Positions 36,835 through 54,238 are shown, counted from the first letter of the stretch. The stretch is DNA of 64,000 nucleotides from Prochilodus magdalenae (GCA_024036415.1 JAMWET010001661.1:1674001-1738000); one strand, 5' to 3'. Notes: generated by a model not told the origin, from the sequence alone. Made by a program: numbers and translations.

Positions 36835-37225
36835 AAACCCCAGAGGGAGAGAGCTGACGAACTGTCTGACATGCATATAATGACCCAACAGCCACATTTG
36901 CAGACCTTCGGCAAGCAGTGATGGCCTCCATGAGTCATCCTGTTTGTGCCAGCACCTTTGGCAGATAACTGCACGAAGCAAGACTACATGCATGTAGATC
37001 GTTACGACAACCGCCCTTAACACCACGCCAATGCTGCCGTTCCAGACTTTCATGTTCAGAAGGCCTGGCGTCACTCCACCTTCACCCCTACTGCAAAATC
37101 TGCAGGGACTGTGAGGGAATGTTTAAACTGCATGGGGTGGATTATTACAGGACACCATTAGGAGCCTCTCCAAGTTCACGTCGAGACGCATTAGCAAACA
37201 TGACGGCGCCATGCCATACTGAGAG
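36835..37225 (+). mobile_element. Internally deleted Tc1-type copy
   Basis: In shifting frames this reads a second helix-turn-helix block (TFGR.LHEARLHACR then LRQPPLTPRQ) and jumps to a C-terminal block (GVTPPSP, then AWGGLLQDTIRSL). The same two blocks occur in the copy at 42110-42535, which keeps more of the middle. The catalytic centre is missing and stops interrupt it. Confidence 0.75.
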
Positions 37226-39119
37226 ACTCTACTTCTGTATGTGTAGTTTAATAAATATTGCTCACATCAGTCTGAATTCAACATCATTTATTGTTCCTGG
37301 TAACTTTTATCTTTCATCCGAACTGCAATCTCACACTTCCTTCTGGTTGCAATTATTATTTTGATTTATTTATAATATTATAGAACTATTATAACATGTG
37401 CCCTTACACTAATTTAAGTGCATATGTGCAATGATAAATTAAAGCATTTGTTTAATTTATGTGAATACTGTATGTATATATGATAAAAAAAATAAGACCT
37501 ACTGTTAATGTATAATATTTATGTAAGCTTATGTAAATTAATAAGAGTAATAAGCCAAATCCTAATTCTCACTCTGAGCATAGAAACCTTAAAGATATGT
37601 TTAAAAATGTTTATTTTGCTGGTTGTGTAGGATCGAAATGTGTTTCTCTAGTTTTACTGCAGTTGGGGCAAAAACACACACACATACACGTGTATGTCCA
37701 CATGCCTCTGTGCATCAGCAGATGCTCAGTCCTGCTGCTCTGGGGTAGACCGAGCCACATGTCTACATGTTCACTTATGTTGAGTGAAAAATAAGAAATA
37801 AAGAAATAAAAAATAAACACTGTCCACTTTTGATTTAGGCACAATGCTTAGTGCAGGGACTTTTGCTTGGACTGTAATGTAGATAACAATTAGTATTATG
37901 CAAAACTGACCAAAGGTATGTTAGCATAGCTAAAACATCGCTATAGTAGAGAGCTTTGCAGTGCATGACAGTGCATCACTGTGTGGTGAAACGTGTTGTG
38001 AGGAGACTTGCCATTGCCATTCCATGTTTGTCAGACACTAGAGGGCGCTCCTGAGCAATTCCAAAATGAACGTGGTCCTAAGAAGCTTTTTTGCAAAGTC
38101 ATAGTTTGTAAATGCTTTTAAAAATTTACAGAAAAAACTTAGAACCATTCGATTTTTGAGGATGGTGATGATGGACACTGTTATCCCACAACGGTGGACA
38201 GTGAGCGGCTGTGGCAGTGGCCAGACCAGAAATTGTGTATAAGCCATAATAAAACCCAAATTTGTCAAAAACAGGCTGTAAAAATAAATTGTATGTTTAT
38301 TTGTTTGTGTTTTTGTAATAAAAACTTCAGCTGAAACAGCCTTTAGATTTCAGTTCATTTCAAGCCTCATCACTTCCTGTTAGTAAACGATGCAGTATGC
38401 TAATATTTCTGTGTACTAGCCTTCTGAACTATTATGCACAGAGCATACACTGTGTAGTATTGAAGTATAGTATGCAAATGAGATGCAGCCCCTGTGTTTG
38501 CTCAGTAGTTGAATGCAGCATGTCATTTTGAACGAAACATGCAATATATTGCGTCATGTCAGTCAGACCAGTATGAGCATATCGCAGGCTTTGTCCAAAC
38601 ACAATTGCCAAATGAAATGCACCATGTGAGTTATCACTGTATGCCTGGTTTAACCTGAATAAGCAATGTTGCTAGTTTAGTCTGCGGTAATGAGGCATGG
38701 AGATTAATGAACAGCGCAATGGAATTCGCACCAACAGCGACACCCATCATACATTAATGACACGTCTAAACTGCTGTGCTGTTGAATTTCCTAGTCTCGT
38801 GTGAGTACAAGAGTGACTGAAATTCTCACATACACAGTAAACTGCTGAGCTAGTGGAACTCCTCTCCCCAGAGACTTCACAGGCACAGATAGCCAGAAAT
38901 AATTTAGCTGGAATCCCTGATGTCTAACACTTAAATTAGCAACAGTTATCAGGCTAGGAATGTGCATAGCATTGCTCCATTAAACAAAGATTAGCAAAAA
39001 ACCGAGTGTGCATACTTTTCTCCCACTTATGCAGTTAATTGGAGCTAAAAGTCTAATGGGGCTAACAAATAACAATTAGCATCATGCCTATATGACATTA
39101 CCTATATATACATACTTTC
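37226..39119. other. Intergenic stretch, no gene supported
   Basis: AT-rich sequence, including an AT tract at 37370-37560. The segment at 38150-38215 has gatggtgatgatgg words like those at 45085-45110. No gene seen. Confidence 0.4.
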
Positions 39120-39310
39120 AGAGCCATTGAGATGAATATGGAGATGGCCCCTTCACGGCTATAACAACCTTGAGGCCAGAAGTCTGTGAAGGCCACTGAA
39201 GTTCCTGTAACGACTGCAGCTGCTTGCAGTTGTTCCAAAGCTTCTGACAAACAGTACTTGTGCTGATGTTGCTTCCAGAGGCAATTTGGAGCTGAGTGAT
39301 GTAACATGTT
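39120..39310 (-). mobile_element. Tc1-type transposon fragment
   Basis: On the + strand, ccccttcacggctataacaa and then gacaaacagtacttgtgctg, gatgttgcttccagaggcaa and ggagctgagtg follow the order seen in a common fish Tc1-like family read on its - strand. It is only a remnant. The longer remnant at 61450-62130 looks related. Confidence 0.6.
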
Positions 39311-39789
39311 TACATGTTTCAGAGATCAGCAGCCCTGCTTTGTGAAAAACACACCCTGAGAAAAAAATTGTTTTTAATTATGTGCCACTTTAAATTTACG
39401 GCATTAACTAATAAGATATAAAAAAGGGGGGTGGCAGGTTTGATTGGGAATCCTGACACACAGCAGGAAGCTTTCCGCAGAAGCCATCAGTTTCACCTCC
39501 TGAAATATTTATAAAGCTCTTCTGGCTCTGCAGTTCATTCCACATGTATGACCTATATGATATGACAATGAAAACCACTGGTCCCCAGTACAGAGTAAGC
39601 AGCAACTCAAATAACTGAAATACCTTCCCTCACTGACCACTTTTTAGAAACCCCTCCCTCACCTTGCTGGTGTACAGCCACCTTAGTAATGTCGGCACAA
39701 CAGCAGTCCTGTTGTCAGAAAGGGAAAAATTATGAATGAAGCAGATGAAGGCTGATAAACTGTACAGAAACAAACTACAGTCTGTAACT

Positions 39790-40145
39790 CAACACCCACA
39801 TAGTGGAGTTTTTAGGTAAGTGTTTCAGGTAGGTAAAGAGGCCAGTTAGTGAAAGCACAAAGTAACTGTTTCAAATAAAGTGGCCACTTAGTGTAAGTAC
39901 AAAGTAGATGCTTCTAATATTGGGCAGTTAGCTGAAGCAAGTGTTTCTAATAAATTGGCCAGTTAGAGAAAGCACAAAATAGTTTTTAATAAAGTGGTCA
40001 GTGTGTGAAGGTACAATCTGATCTAATAAAATGGCCAGTAAATTTGTTTCTGACAAAGTGCCCACTGGAAACAGGTGTTTCTAATAATGTGGCCAGGAAG
40101 TGGCAGTACAAAGTGGGTGTTTCTAATAAAGTGGCCAGTGAGCTT
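39790..40145. repeat. 42-bp unit array, third copy, inverted
   Basis: About eight diverged units of gtgtttctaataaagtggcc + agtgagtgaaagcacaaagt, which is the reverse complement of the units at 34.1 and 36.5 kb. One or two loose units in the opposite sense lie at 39615-39680. Confidence 0.85.
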
Positions 40146-40202
40146 TGCCTTTTTATTTAACTTTACGTTTATACATCTGTTGCCTGCGAGCTTAAACTAG
40201 CT

Positions 40203-40245
40203 AACCAATCAGTGCGCAGGAGGTTGGGCTTTAAAAACCAATCCC
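40203..40245 (+). promoter_or_regulatory. Two CCAAT boxes
   Basis: accaatcag at 40204-40212 and accaatccc near 40238, with ttaaaaa between them. They lie about 460 bases before the GC boxes, separated by the repeat at 40292-40648, so a role in the downstream promoter is speculative. Confidence 0.3.
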
Positions 40246-40291
40246 AGAGCGCGGCCTGGTGAAAATGGGTGTGGAAAAGACAGGCACTGGT

Positions 40292-40648
40292 GATGGGCAA
40301 TCCGGATCTTTCAAAAAATTAGAGTCGGCTCTTTCGGCTCCCATACGGCTCTTCAGTCTGTACATTGCTCCAAATGTTGCAAACCACTAACACTACTATA
40401 GATCATTTACTGTTCTTTAAAACTTCGGTGTACCTTCAGACACACACAAAAGGGTGTTGGCGATAACGAGGGGGCGTGGCCAGAATGTTGTATGGAAATT
40501 CAGCGAAATACAGTGTCGTCAGATCTACTAATTTAATTTTACTTAGTTTACAACATAACAGGAAAAAAGACTCTTCAGTGAGAGTCGGCTCCAAACGTTC
40601 ACGTAAAAGAGCCGACTCAAAGAGCCGATTCGTTCGCGAACGACACAT
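40292..40648. mobile_element. Inverted-repeat element, possibly hAT-type
   Basis: gagtcggctcttt (40322-40334) is the exact reverse complement of aaagagccgactc (40606-40618). The outer sequences tgatgggcaa (left) and ttcgttcgcgaacgacacat (right) resemble ends of fish repeats I associate with hAT-type or LTR elements. The class is not certain. No coding capacity. Confidence 0.55.
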
Positions 40649-40670
40649 CCTTAACAGGAACAGTGTGGTC

Positions 40671-40700
40671 CACGTCGTCCCCGCCCCGCCCCGCTCTCCA
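40671..40700 (+). promoter_or_regulatory. GC boxes in a CpG-rich block
   Basis: ccccgccccgccccgctc holds overlapping Sp1-type GC boxes. CpG stays frequent from about 40590 to 41050, in contrast to the flanks, as in a small CpG island promoter. It lies upstream of the spliced candidate gene at 43.2-48.1 kb. Confidence 0.5.
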
Positions 40701-40824
40701 TCGTTTTGTGTGCGAGGAAGTCGACAGAAATGTAGGTTATACGCGCGGGGATATTGTAGCACTGAAAGCGATCGAAGCGCGATGCAGAGCTGAGAGTCTC
40801 GTGGAGCTTTTTCGTCCTCTCGAG
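40700..40824 (+). other. Candidate first exon of an unknown gene
   Basis: Follows the GC boxes and ends ctcgag before gtaggt (donor at 40825), with weaker donor gtacgc four bases on and another, aagg|gtgagt, at 40987. Two short upstream frames start at ATGs within it (atgtag, and atgcagagctga). A frame open from 40663 through the end of this exon exists. It joins exon 2 in phase only if the weaker donor at 40829 is used. Confidence 0.35.
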
Positions 40825-40987
40825 GTAGGTACGCGGCCTGGCCATGAAAGGCTGAGAGAGATTTATGATTGCAGCTCGTGTTGGAGGCTCGTGCTGTAGT
40901 GAGAGAGGCGAAGGATGGCATAGAGTGAAAGTGGGCAGCGCGAGGTCGACACAGTGGCACAGGAGCATCTTCATACGTGCGGAAGGG

Positions 40988-42109
40988 TGAGTGTGCAAAT
41001 GCACGTGCTTTCGGGGTGGGCATCATCTGCACGGGCGCAAGGCAAAGAGCTTGTTTGGGTTTGTTGTGTATTTGTCTGCGCATATTAGCGATAAAGATAA
41101 CAGGTCATGTTATCTGAAGCTTTATTTTCATCACGCTTGACATTTATTGATGCTGATTGTTCTTTAATCCTGTTCTCGAGAAAAGCTTTTGCTTTATTAG
41201 ATGATTTGTAATGAAGTTAAGAGTCTGCTGAGAAGCCAACAGGTTTAACTGCAGTTCACTCTGTACATGATACAGTATAAAGTCTCCAGCATTGTACACA
41301 GTATTTAAACACCGTATTTATAAACTATCTATAGTCAGGTGCATATTTCTGTTTAGATATCACATAGGAATAACACTAACCCTGGAGCAGGTAGAGATGC
41401 ACCGATCCTAGTTTCGATCCGATAACAGTGTTCACATGCTCTTAATAATCCGATGACTGCAAAAAATCTGATTTTTACGGTAATCTGTTCAGCACATTTA
41501 CGTGCACTTCAGTAATGAAATCGCTTCGGGGCTGCATGAGTCAGGCGGAATAATCAGATTCTGCTTCGCAGTTAGCCAATGAACTCACAGACCATTTGAA
41601 TTATCAAATAAAGGAGAAATATGATTAATAAGGAATTATTAAGTGTTTTTTGCTTTTATTTAAACTTTGTTTTTCTGTCTACCTTACTATATATCTTTAA
41701 CAAGAGTCTCTAACTAGAATAAACAAGTAATAAAATAAAAAGAAAAAAACGAGAAAACAAGTATTACATAAAACACCTTTTACTATTAATATGCTTTTGC
41801 ACAATGCAGCAGCAAAATAAACAGTTGTTGTAATTCCAGCGCAATTTTTTCATTAACGCTTATATAATATCTAAACATTCAGAAAAACATAAATCAGAGT
41901 TAAATTTACTAAACGTGTTTATAAAATGAATATAAATAAAATTATTTGAGATTGAAGGCTTTTAGAATGAGACACCCTTATTATGAATACACTCATTCTC
42001 AAATAAAAAATAGTTGCACCCAGAAGGAAGTTTCCATATAATAAATGATGATAAATTTAGACAGATATGGGCAATAATTATTGAGCTACAACTACAGGAG
42101 TAGTGTCTC
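40988..42109. other. Non-coding, probable intron of the unknown gene
   Basis: Mostly AT-rich. At 41393-41450 the phrase gagatgcaccgatcc resembles the end of a hAT-type element, too decayed to bound. Confidence 0.35.
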
Positions 42110-42535
42110 TCAGCATGGCGTTGGTCCACAAGGTTTGCTAACGCAACATGCCAGAGGTCTCTTTATGGAGTGGTAGAGGTTCCTAATGATGTCCTGTGAT
42201 AATTCATCCCATGCAACTTGAATATCATTACACAGTTCCTGTGGCTTTTGCGGGCGGGGTGAAGGTGGAGTGACACCTAGCTTTGCTGACCACGGAGCCT
42301 CCACACACAGATTCGTTAGTTTCTCCACCAACACAGAAGTGGGACTTGACACTGAAGATGACAGCTGCCAGTCTGAGTTACTCCATGACAGTTTGTCACA
42401 ACACCATTGTATTCTTTGGCAAAGTTGACATGGTGTTAGGGGCAGTTGGTGTAATAGTCTGCATGCATGTAGTTCTGCGTTGTGGAGCTGTCTGCCTATA
42501 GTGCTGGTACTAACAGAATGATTTATGGAGCGCAT
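42110..42535 (-). mobile_element. Internally deleted Tc1-type transposon copy
   Basis: Read on the - strand it starts with the helix-turn-helix block (VSTSTIGRQLHNAELHACRL, then LPLTPCQLCQRIQW), reaches SWSNSDWQ, and with a frameshift reaches the first catalytic region. It then jumps to the C-terminal block (DIIRNLYHSIKRPLACC, ending GPTP). This order matches a Tc1-type transposase with its middle lost. It is the best preserved of three related copies (also 1381-1660 and 36835-37225). Confidence 0.85.
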
Positions 42536-42895
42536 CCCTGCTCACTAAATGTCTGCGATTATGGCTGTTGGGACAGTCAGGTAAAGAGATAAGGCCCATC
42601 CTTGATAAGTTCCATAGCACAGAGACTCAACTGTGGCAGATTTCACGCTTGCTGTGAAACATACAAATTTTCTGTCCTGTTAACTAAAAAAAAAGTTTTG
42701 ATATTTATTATACTTTGGAAAAATAAATTTCATCTTAAGAGCCATATTGAATGTGTATCGTACACATCTGATCAATGGCTAGCTTATTTACGTCAGCACT
42801 GGTTACCTGATCGGTACATCAATAGGACCCTGTAACCGTTGCCCACCAGAGAGAGCCAGTCAGAAGTGGCCAAGTTAGCTAGCGGTATTTGTGTA

Positions 42896-43140
42896 CATGC
42901 ACCTGCCTTATCTGTCTGTCTCACTTCCGCCTACACCTGTCCACTTTCATCTGTCCACTCTCACCTGCCTACTTACACCAGTCTACTTCTTTAATCTGTC
43001 CACTCTCAACTGTCCACTTTCATCTGGCTGTCCTTACCTGTCCACTTTCACCTACTACATCTAACCTGCCAACGTTCCCCTGTCTCCCTTCATCTGTCAG
43101 CTCTCCTGTTTACTACCACCTCTCCACTCTCACCTGTTCT
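42896..43140. repeat. Degenerate tandem repeat of cacctgtccactttc units
   Basis: Some twelve loose copies of a 14-16 base word (tgtccactttcatc, tgtccactctcacc and variants) in a row. It lies directly upstream of candidate exon 2 at 43219. Confidence 0.7.
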
Positions 43141-43218
43141 CTGTTACTTGTTGGTCAGCCGAAAATGTTTTATTAGGGAGAGGATATGAGTTAAACTCCC
43201 TTTTTCTCTCGTCCTCAG

Positions 43219-47825
<4,607 letters not shown>

Positions 47826-48091
47826 CACTGCGATTGACCTCTGCAATCGATTTTGCTCCAGCACTTTAAAGAGTTTCTGTGAGCAGAAACATAGGCTACA
47901 GGGATGATCACTAAGAGTTTTATAAGTTCAATATCATATGTTTTTAAAGATATGTAAAATTAAAAAGCCCATAGATGATCCATTCATATGCTGAGAAGGC
48001 ATAACTGAGGTCAGGCCCTTTTAGAGGTTGAACATCAGCCATTTTTACACTGACCCTCTATGTAGACTTTAGAGAACAATTTAAAATTCTG

Positions 48092-48097
48092 AATAAA
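48092..48097 (+). terminator. Candidate polyadenylation signal of unknown gene
   Basis: aataaa 267 bases after the stop codon at 47825, a normal distance for a short 3' untranslated region. Confidence 0.4.
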
Positions 48098-48235
48098 CAC
48101 AGCAGCAGCACTATTCTTTATCCTGTCTTGTTGGACTGATTCATCTCATCGCTAAAGTGATTCACTATTGCCTCTAGGGGTTAGCATGCTAACTTCAGTA
48201 GGTAACTCTCCATTATGATACATGGACGTCTTTCG

Positions 48236-48350
48236 ATGCTGAAAAAGTCAGCCAAGACCAGCATGGAATTTATGCTGGTCCATGCTGGTTGACGAGCAAA
48301 AAAATGTGCTTAAAGGAAAACAAATGACCCGCATCATGCGTTTCAGCAGG
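48236..48350. mobile_element. 115-bp MITE-like element, TGCTGGTC type
   Basis: tgctgaa (48237-48243) and ttcagca(gg) (48342-48350) are inverted ends, and the inside has gaccagcatgg and tgctggtccatgctgg. Layout and size match the copy at 33248-33363. Confidence 0.7.
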
Positions 48351-48745
48351 GTTGACATGCTGTCAAAAATTTGGTTCATACTTTTTGAATATGTTAAATT
48401 GGACCTTACAAACTGCTCCTTTAAACTGCTCTCTCTGGGCGGGAAATAAAATGAAAGAAATATGTAGGCAGGAAAGCCGTAGTGTAAATCCCTCAGCCTG
48501 TCTCACGCAAAGTAACACTGACTGGCTCTTCCTCTGGATTCACTCTCATTAATAATACACAGCTCATCTCTCTCATCTTAAATGTCAGCACTGCTGGTGG
48601 AAATGGTGTGTAGTGTGGGGTGGGGTGGGTTACAGCTTTAGCTTTATTCCTGTAAGGGCATTATGAGTTCTCAGTTTAGCTAAATGCAACGCAGCTTTAT
48701 TTTATAAAAAGGCGAAAAGTTGGACTCTTACTGTCTGGCACTTTC
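48351..48745. other. Non-coding stretch, no gene supported
   Basis: Ordinary-looking flank that precedes the abrupt change in sequence character. Contains a gtggggtggggtgggt patch at about 48616-48631. Confidence 0.4.
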
Positions 48746-51525
48746 GTGTGACGTTGTGAGCTTCTACAGTCGGGCTCTACTCATAAGCGCATCAGCTCTA
48801 TCGGGATCGATCCTGTACATCCTTGCAGTAAGCGTTCTCTTCTACACTTGTGAGTCATTCTGAAGACAGTTGCAGATCTCTTGGTCCAGGTTTTTGTATA
48901 TCTGCGCCACAGCGCAGCTGCGTCATGTACCCACAGACTGAAAAGTCTCACATCAGGCAAGATTTATCCACGCAGCTCGAGGTCCATACCACTCTAGTCT
49001 CACCACAGCCCAGCATCTTTAGACAGCACCTCAGTGTCTTTCACTCAGCACCGACTAGAATTAATTCGTAACGAAAGCACAGTAGTAAACCCCTCGATAC
49101 ATATACACCATCTCTCTTAAAAATGAGTTTCTTCCTTGCTTTGTGCTCACGTAAGAGATGTCCACACGCGCCTCCATATACGATCACCGAGTCACCACTA
49201 GAGCATCGCTCCACTACGGCTTACGGGTACATGTCACATGTTTCTAGTCGACTGCCTCCAAGAAGAGCACTAGCTTCCTATTCATTGTTTTCTCTGACTC
49301 TCTTCAGCGATCTGATTTCTTCCTCCCTCCATGGAACATCATAGCAAGGGCTAGCAGAACAGCACACCAGCAACGCATAGAAACAGATGAAGAAGTGGCA
49401 CATGCTACAAGGTGCTGAAGCATAAGCACAAGTAAGACAAGACAACCAGACAACGAAAAAAACACTCATTATCATACATAGTCGTCAGCGTGCTGGAACA
49501 ATCACTAGCAACACCTGTCTCCAGAAGTGAGCACGTACGTCGATGCACAATGTTCTGTCATAGACATCTAATATTGCTAACACGATAAAATGTCAGAGAC
49601 CCTCAGCGCGCGCTCACTCACCACCTCAAGTTATCTCAGCTCTCCAGCTCATCAAATGTTCTGACATGTAAAGTACAAGCCCATTGTAGAGTCTACTTTG
49701 TCTCATACAGGCACCGTGAGCGTTAGCGCACCGTGCTCGCTTGAAATCGCTAGCACATTAGTAGGCGCACAAGTCACAACATTCACCTGAAGCACCAAGA
49801 TCGCACTAGCATCCACATATTCTGAGAGTGACATCGCGTAGAACGAACGCTGTAGCACAGGATCTCGGACTCCTTCCATTTGCACGATCATTTTTTCGAG
49901 ACTCCTCACTCACCTTAGTCACTCTTTTACTATAAAATATAATTCACAGCCCAGAGAGCACGCTCATCAGCAAACCTAAAGACTAGTGTATTGAATCTCA
50001 ACAAGTATGTGGACCAAAAAGGAAACACATTCAAGAGAAGTATGCTATGGATTAAATCAGCCTGATCAGATCAAGTCCTCATACGCACACTCATTCTACG
50101 GTCTTCAGCTCGCGTGCCTCGCAGGTTACGAGTCACCTCTTACTAGTCATCAGTCAGACACCGAGATAACAATATAGTAGAAAGCATAGTCACACATACA
50201 GGATATCGGCTACATAGATCCTGGACTACTAGGTTATGGACGCTACTTCTTTGTTTCGACCGGCTATATCTACCATGTGCCACATGAAATCAAGTAGCAG
50301 AGCTACATCAGACACATTCGATCGTTTCAAGTTTTAATCTCTGCAGTTTCCCATCTGCCATTTACCTTCTTTTTTAGTTCTTCTTCTTGCGCGCAGGACT
50401 GTATTGATGTAATCACTGGATCTTGTTTGTGAATACAGCATTCACAATATTGTAGATGTATATCCTTAATACGACGACAATCGCTATGGGTTTCATATCC
50501 TTCATCACATACTCGACTCAGGCTCACACGTTGTTCCTAGTCAGAGCTACGCAGCTCAGTCAGCTACTCTGACACGTACCACGCGGCTGGACACTGTTGC
50601 GACTGAGAAGCCTGCCATACGGGAGAATGCTGCTATTAGTGAAGTATTTAGGTGGACGTTTCCTCATCCTCGAGCTCCTCACCGTGCTCGTGTGATAGTG
50701 ACACTAGCTGTGACATAGCATACACTCAGATACATTTCACACAGTCAGTGCTTGCACTCCTCATAGTTCACGAAATGCAGGCTCCTCCGACATCCCATTT
50801 AGTGCACGAGCTACTCATCAGCAGGAACCTGATCTTACATTCAGCATCAGCTCTAGCATCCATTATATGCCTACGATCCATCGTCGATCTCAGCAATATC
50901 TGCACGCCCGAGAGCAGCTTCACGAGCACATTTCTCTTTCTCGAACAACACTGATCAACCATGTACTCACCGACGCTCCATAATAACACATCGAGCTTAG
51001 CACAACTGTCAGTTCCTACGAGAGCACTGTGAGCTTCTACTCGAGTCATCCGATCGGCGCAACCACCTGGGCACTTCTCTTACAGGGTAATAAAACCGAG
51101 AAATTAGTGGACATACCATCTCAGACCTTTCTCTGAGGCACAACAAATCGTCTCCTAGCATATCAGCATAGCAGCTAGTCCTCGATACAGCAGCCAGACA
51201 GGACCGGATCACGTGCCCCTCGCATACTTCGGCTGTGCTCTCTATTCATCCCGATACTTGCACAGTTTAGTAGCACCAGACTTACAAGGTCAGTTCCCAA
51301 GAACGTCAGGATCGACCCAGTCTGTACACCGACCTATGCACTCGAGTCCTCCACAACCTAGAGCCGAGGCGAGAGCCAGCTCATCGATGCTGAGCCGTGT
51401 GACTCGATCCGGTGGGCCCGAGCGGCTGGGTCTCCTCTGCCTGACCATTCTCTAGCGTGTTTAGCTGTGGCCTTCTCACTCTAGATCAGCACATGGCATC
51501 AGCAGGTCTCAGTTTCCACCGACGC

Positions 51526-51526
<1 letters not shown>

Positions 51527-51556
<30 letters not shown>
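51527..51556. repeat. Poly-A run of 30 bases
   Basis: Unbroken A tract inside the atypical block. No retroposon body or target duplication was recognised next to it. Confidence 0.9.
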
Positions 51557-51559
<3 letters not shown>

Positions 51560-54180
51560 TCCCTCATACCACTCCAGGATCTTCACTTCCCTGTCCATGG
51601 AGATACGCATCGATGCTCCATTCTAGCATTAGCTTTGCCATGCGATGCTCGATCACAGCCCCATCCAGTACGCACTTGACATGCAATCGCTTCGACATCC
51701 AAAGACGTAGGATCTGCTTAAAGCAGCCCAGGCATCTATATAACTGGCTGCTAGCGTACGCTCCCTGAGCCATCATCGAATCATACATTCGATCTAACGG
51801 TCTCGTATGTGGAGCACTGCTGTTATGAACATAAGAGCTGTCACTGCTTAAGAGGCACCACCCAGTTGTGGAGAATCTGTAGCCTCCTGGGAAACTGTGA
51901 GGAGTAAGTTTGGTCAGGAGCTCCATCTAACATCAGGATTCTCCTCAACAACATTTTACCTCATATCAGTGTCTCTTCACATTGCGGCCTCGGTCTATAG
52001 ACTGAACTTAGTTACTCATCTAGTATGTTCAACCTCATGACTATCCCTCAAGACCTCCGCTCGACATTACTTGTTTATAACATTACACCTGTGAATTCAA
52101 CGACTCTGAGTTTTTTTGAGGCGTTCACCGAGCAGTAGTATTCTCGTAGAATGCTGCTATAGCATGTCCTCTGTCTTTGCTATAGACTCCCTGGGTCCTG
52201 TCTTGTCACAGTGTAGAAACATAGGGTTGTCTACTGGAGTGAACTCAGCACCTCGTTCACTCGTAACAAGCTGGCATACGTTCTGGCATCGGACACGATA
52301 GTTTGAAGGGCGAGAAACCTAGCTAGACATGTGTAAAGGAGGCGAGATAAAGCAGCTATGTCTGATCGCTACTGCATAACAACCACATCTAACAAGCGGC
52401 AACATTCTGGCCGAATGCTCAGATGGAAACTAAACTAATATGCTGCACCATGATGATTCCTCAATATACCACAGTTAATACAAACTCCAAAGAATGACGT
52501 CTTATCACTGAAAGTACTGAGGACAGTGAACTGTGTAATAGATTAGTAGGAAATATGAGAGTCAGTATCCATGCGGTATCATAAGGGCTTCGACAATCAA
52601 TACTGCATACCCCCGTGTCCACCTTAAATGGTGCAGCAGACCCCAGAGAATCCATCTTAAGAGATATGCCGTTTAGCTATAAGTATTCAGCGTGCCATAT
52701 ATAACTATCCGAAACCACCTTCAGTTTTATCCCAAATGCAGATGAATGGTATTGCACAGTCCGACAAGGCTTTCTGTGAACTGACCAGTAGGTATGGAAA
52801 GTCTCTGCAGTTTGCACCTAGTTCTGCCGGCTAACTCTGGGATTTAATCGCGTTCGTCCCTGCCAATTAATTTACTGGCACTATTGGTGCTTCCTCACGC
52901 TGGATATCATCACGATTACCTAAGCGATTTACTGCCCAAAATGAAGCTTAACAACTTAAACATTTCCACAAACACTGAATGACAAGCTCCTGCCTGTATC
53001 CGTAGTGCCATGCAGTATCCACAACCTACAATAACAGTGATTGATCAGAGAATGGACCTGGATGCCTATACACACCCGATTAACGCAATGCCCACTAACC
53101 ATTGCACCCACTCTTCTTTTTCCCCTTTTCCTGGAGCTATGATTAACAAACGCATATGTGGACAGAATTTAAACGACTCACAGTTGAATTCACAGTCAGC
53201 AGTAGCCTCCAATACATCGTTGCACCATCCATGCACCCCAGGATTCAACGCCTATAAATGCTTCAATGTTGTTAATAATGCAGTAGATATTTGGAGGTGG
53301 TTCACAACAAGCCAAGTCAAAAAAAAAGCCTGTAAGATTCTGCTGGATGTTGTATAACTGTTTAAGTGTTTGTAGGATCGTTCACTTCCCCTTTTTCCGT
53401 CCCGTTACTTCTAGACTGACTAAATGAAATCGAAATCCATCTCACTCGGGTGTTCTACTGCTGCTTGTGTTTCCGTGCTCTATGACTCATGTTTTTCTCT
53501 TTGTACAGCACAGCTTGCCAACCTCCTTTATTACTTGCCTGTATTCACCTGTTTAACTACAAAGCAGCCAGTAATTTGTCTTAGCTCCAGGGTACACAAT
53601 CCTCCAGAGAGCAGCCCCATTACAAAGCTCAAATGATTGCAAACCCGTTAGACTGGCATAATCACGGCCTTGGAATCGAGGAGCGGTGTCTTTACGACTC
53701 TTTCTTCCCGGGTCCTCGTGGCCGGGATAAGCAGCTCTAGGAGCAGAAAGCAGCCGAGCTTCTGACCTTCAGCAGCTGACTCGGGGATGGGTTTATGCCA
53801 TTTTTTCGGAGACCAACGTGGAACGGACCACACATCTCCTCTCTTACCGAGAAGTCAGGACACGGCACCTCGGGGCAGTGCACAACCATCTTCTTTGCCG
53901 TATCGCTAAATGCCCTACCATACCCACTCGTAGGACAATTAATAATCTTTAATTCATCGCTACGTCCACACCATTCTGTGTACTACTGTCTGACCATGGG
54001 CTGGGAACAACCACATTTTGGGCGTTGACGCTGCTATAATGGCATGTCTACCTTAAATTATTTATCATGTATATATACACAGGGAGCGTACACTGCACTG
54101 TCTGTAATGGTTGCGCGGATCCAACAGAACCACATCAATCAATAAAAAAAAACATTCATTTTTCTCACAATGGTATACTC

Positions 54181-54238
54181 ACTAAAAATAAAAAAAAACA
54201 AACAAAACAAAAAAAAAACAAAAACACAAAAAAAAAAA
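54181..54238. repeat. A-rich simple sequence
   Basis: Runs of A broken by single C or T for about 58 bases. The 172-codon Lys/Asn/Thr-rich frame across it is compositional. Confidence 0.85.

Noticed and set aside
40825..40986. Extending the unknown gene's first exon to the donor at 40987
   Set aside because: The frame open through 40663-40824 stops at about 40899 and the nearby ATG is followed at once by TAG, so it adds no coding sequence. It may still be used as untranslated sequence.
40436..41083. 215-codon frame on the - strand, the longest in the window
   Set aside because: It runs across the inverted-repeat element and the CpG-rich promoter block, where stops are rare by composition. 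No domain or splice structure supports it.
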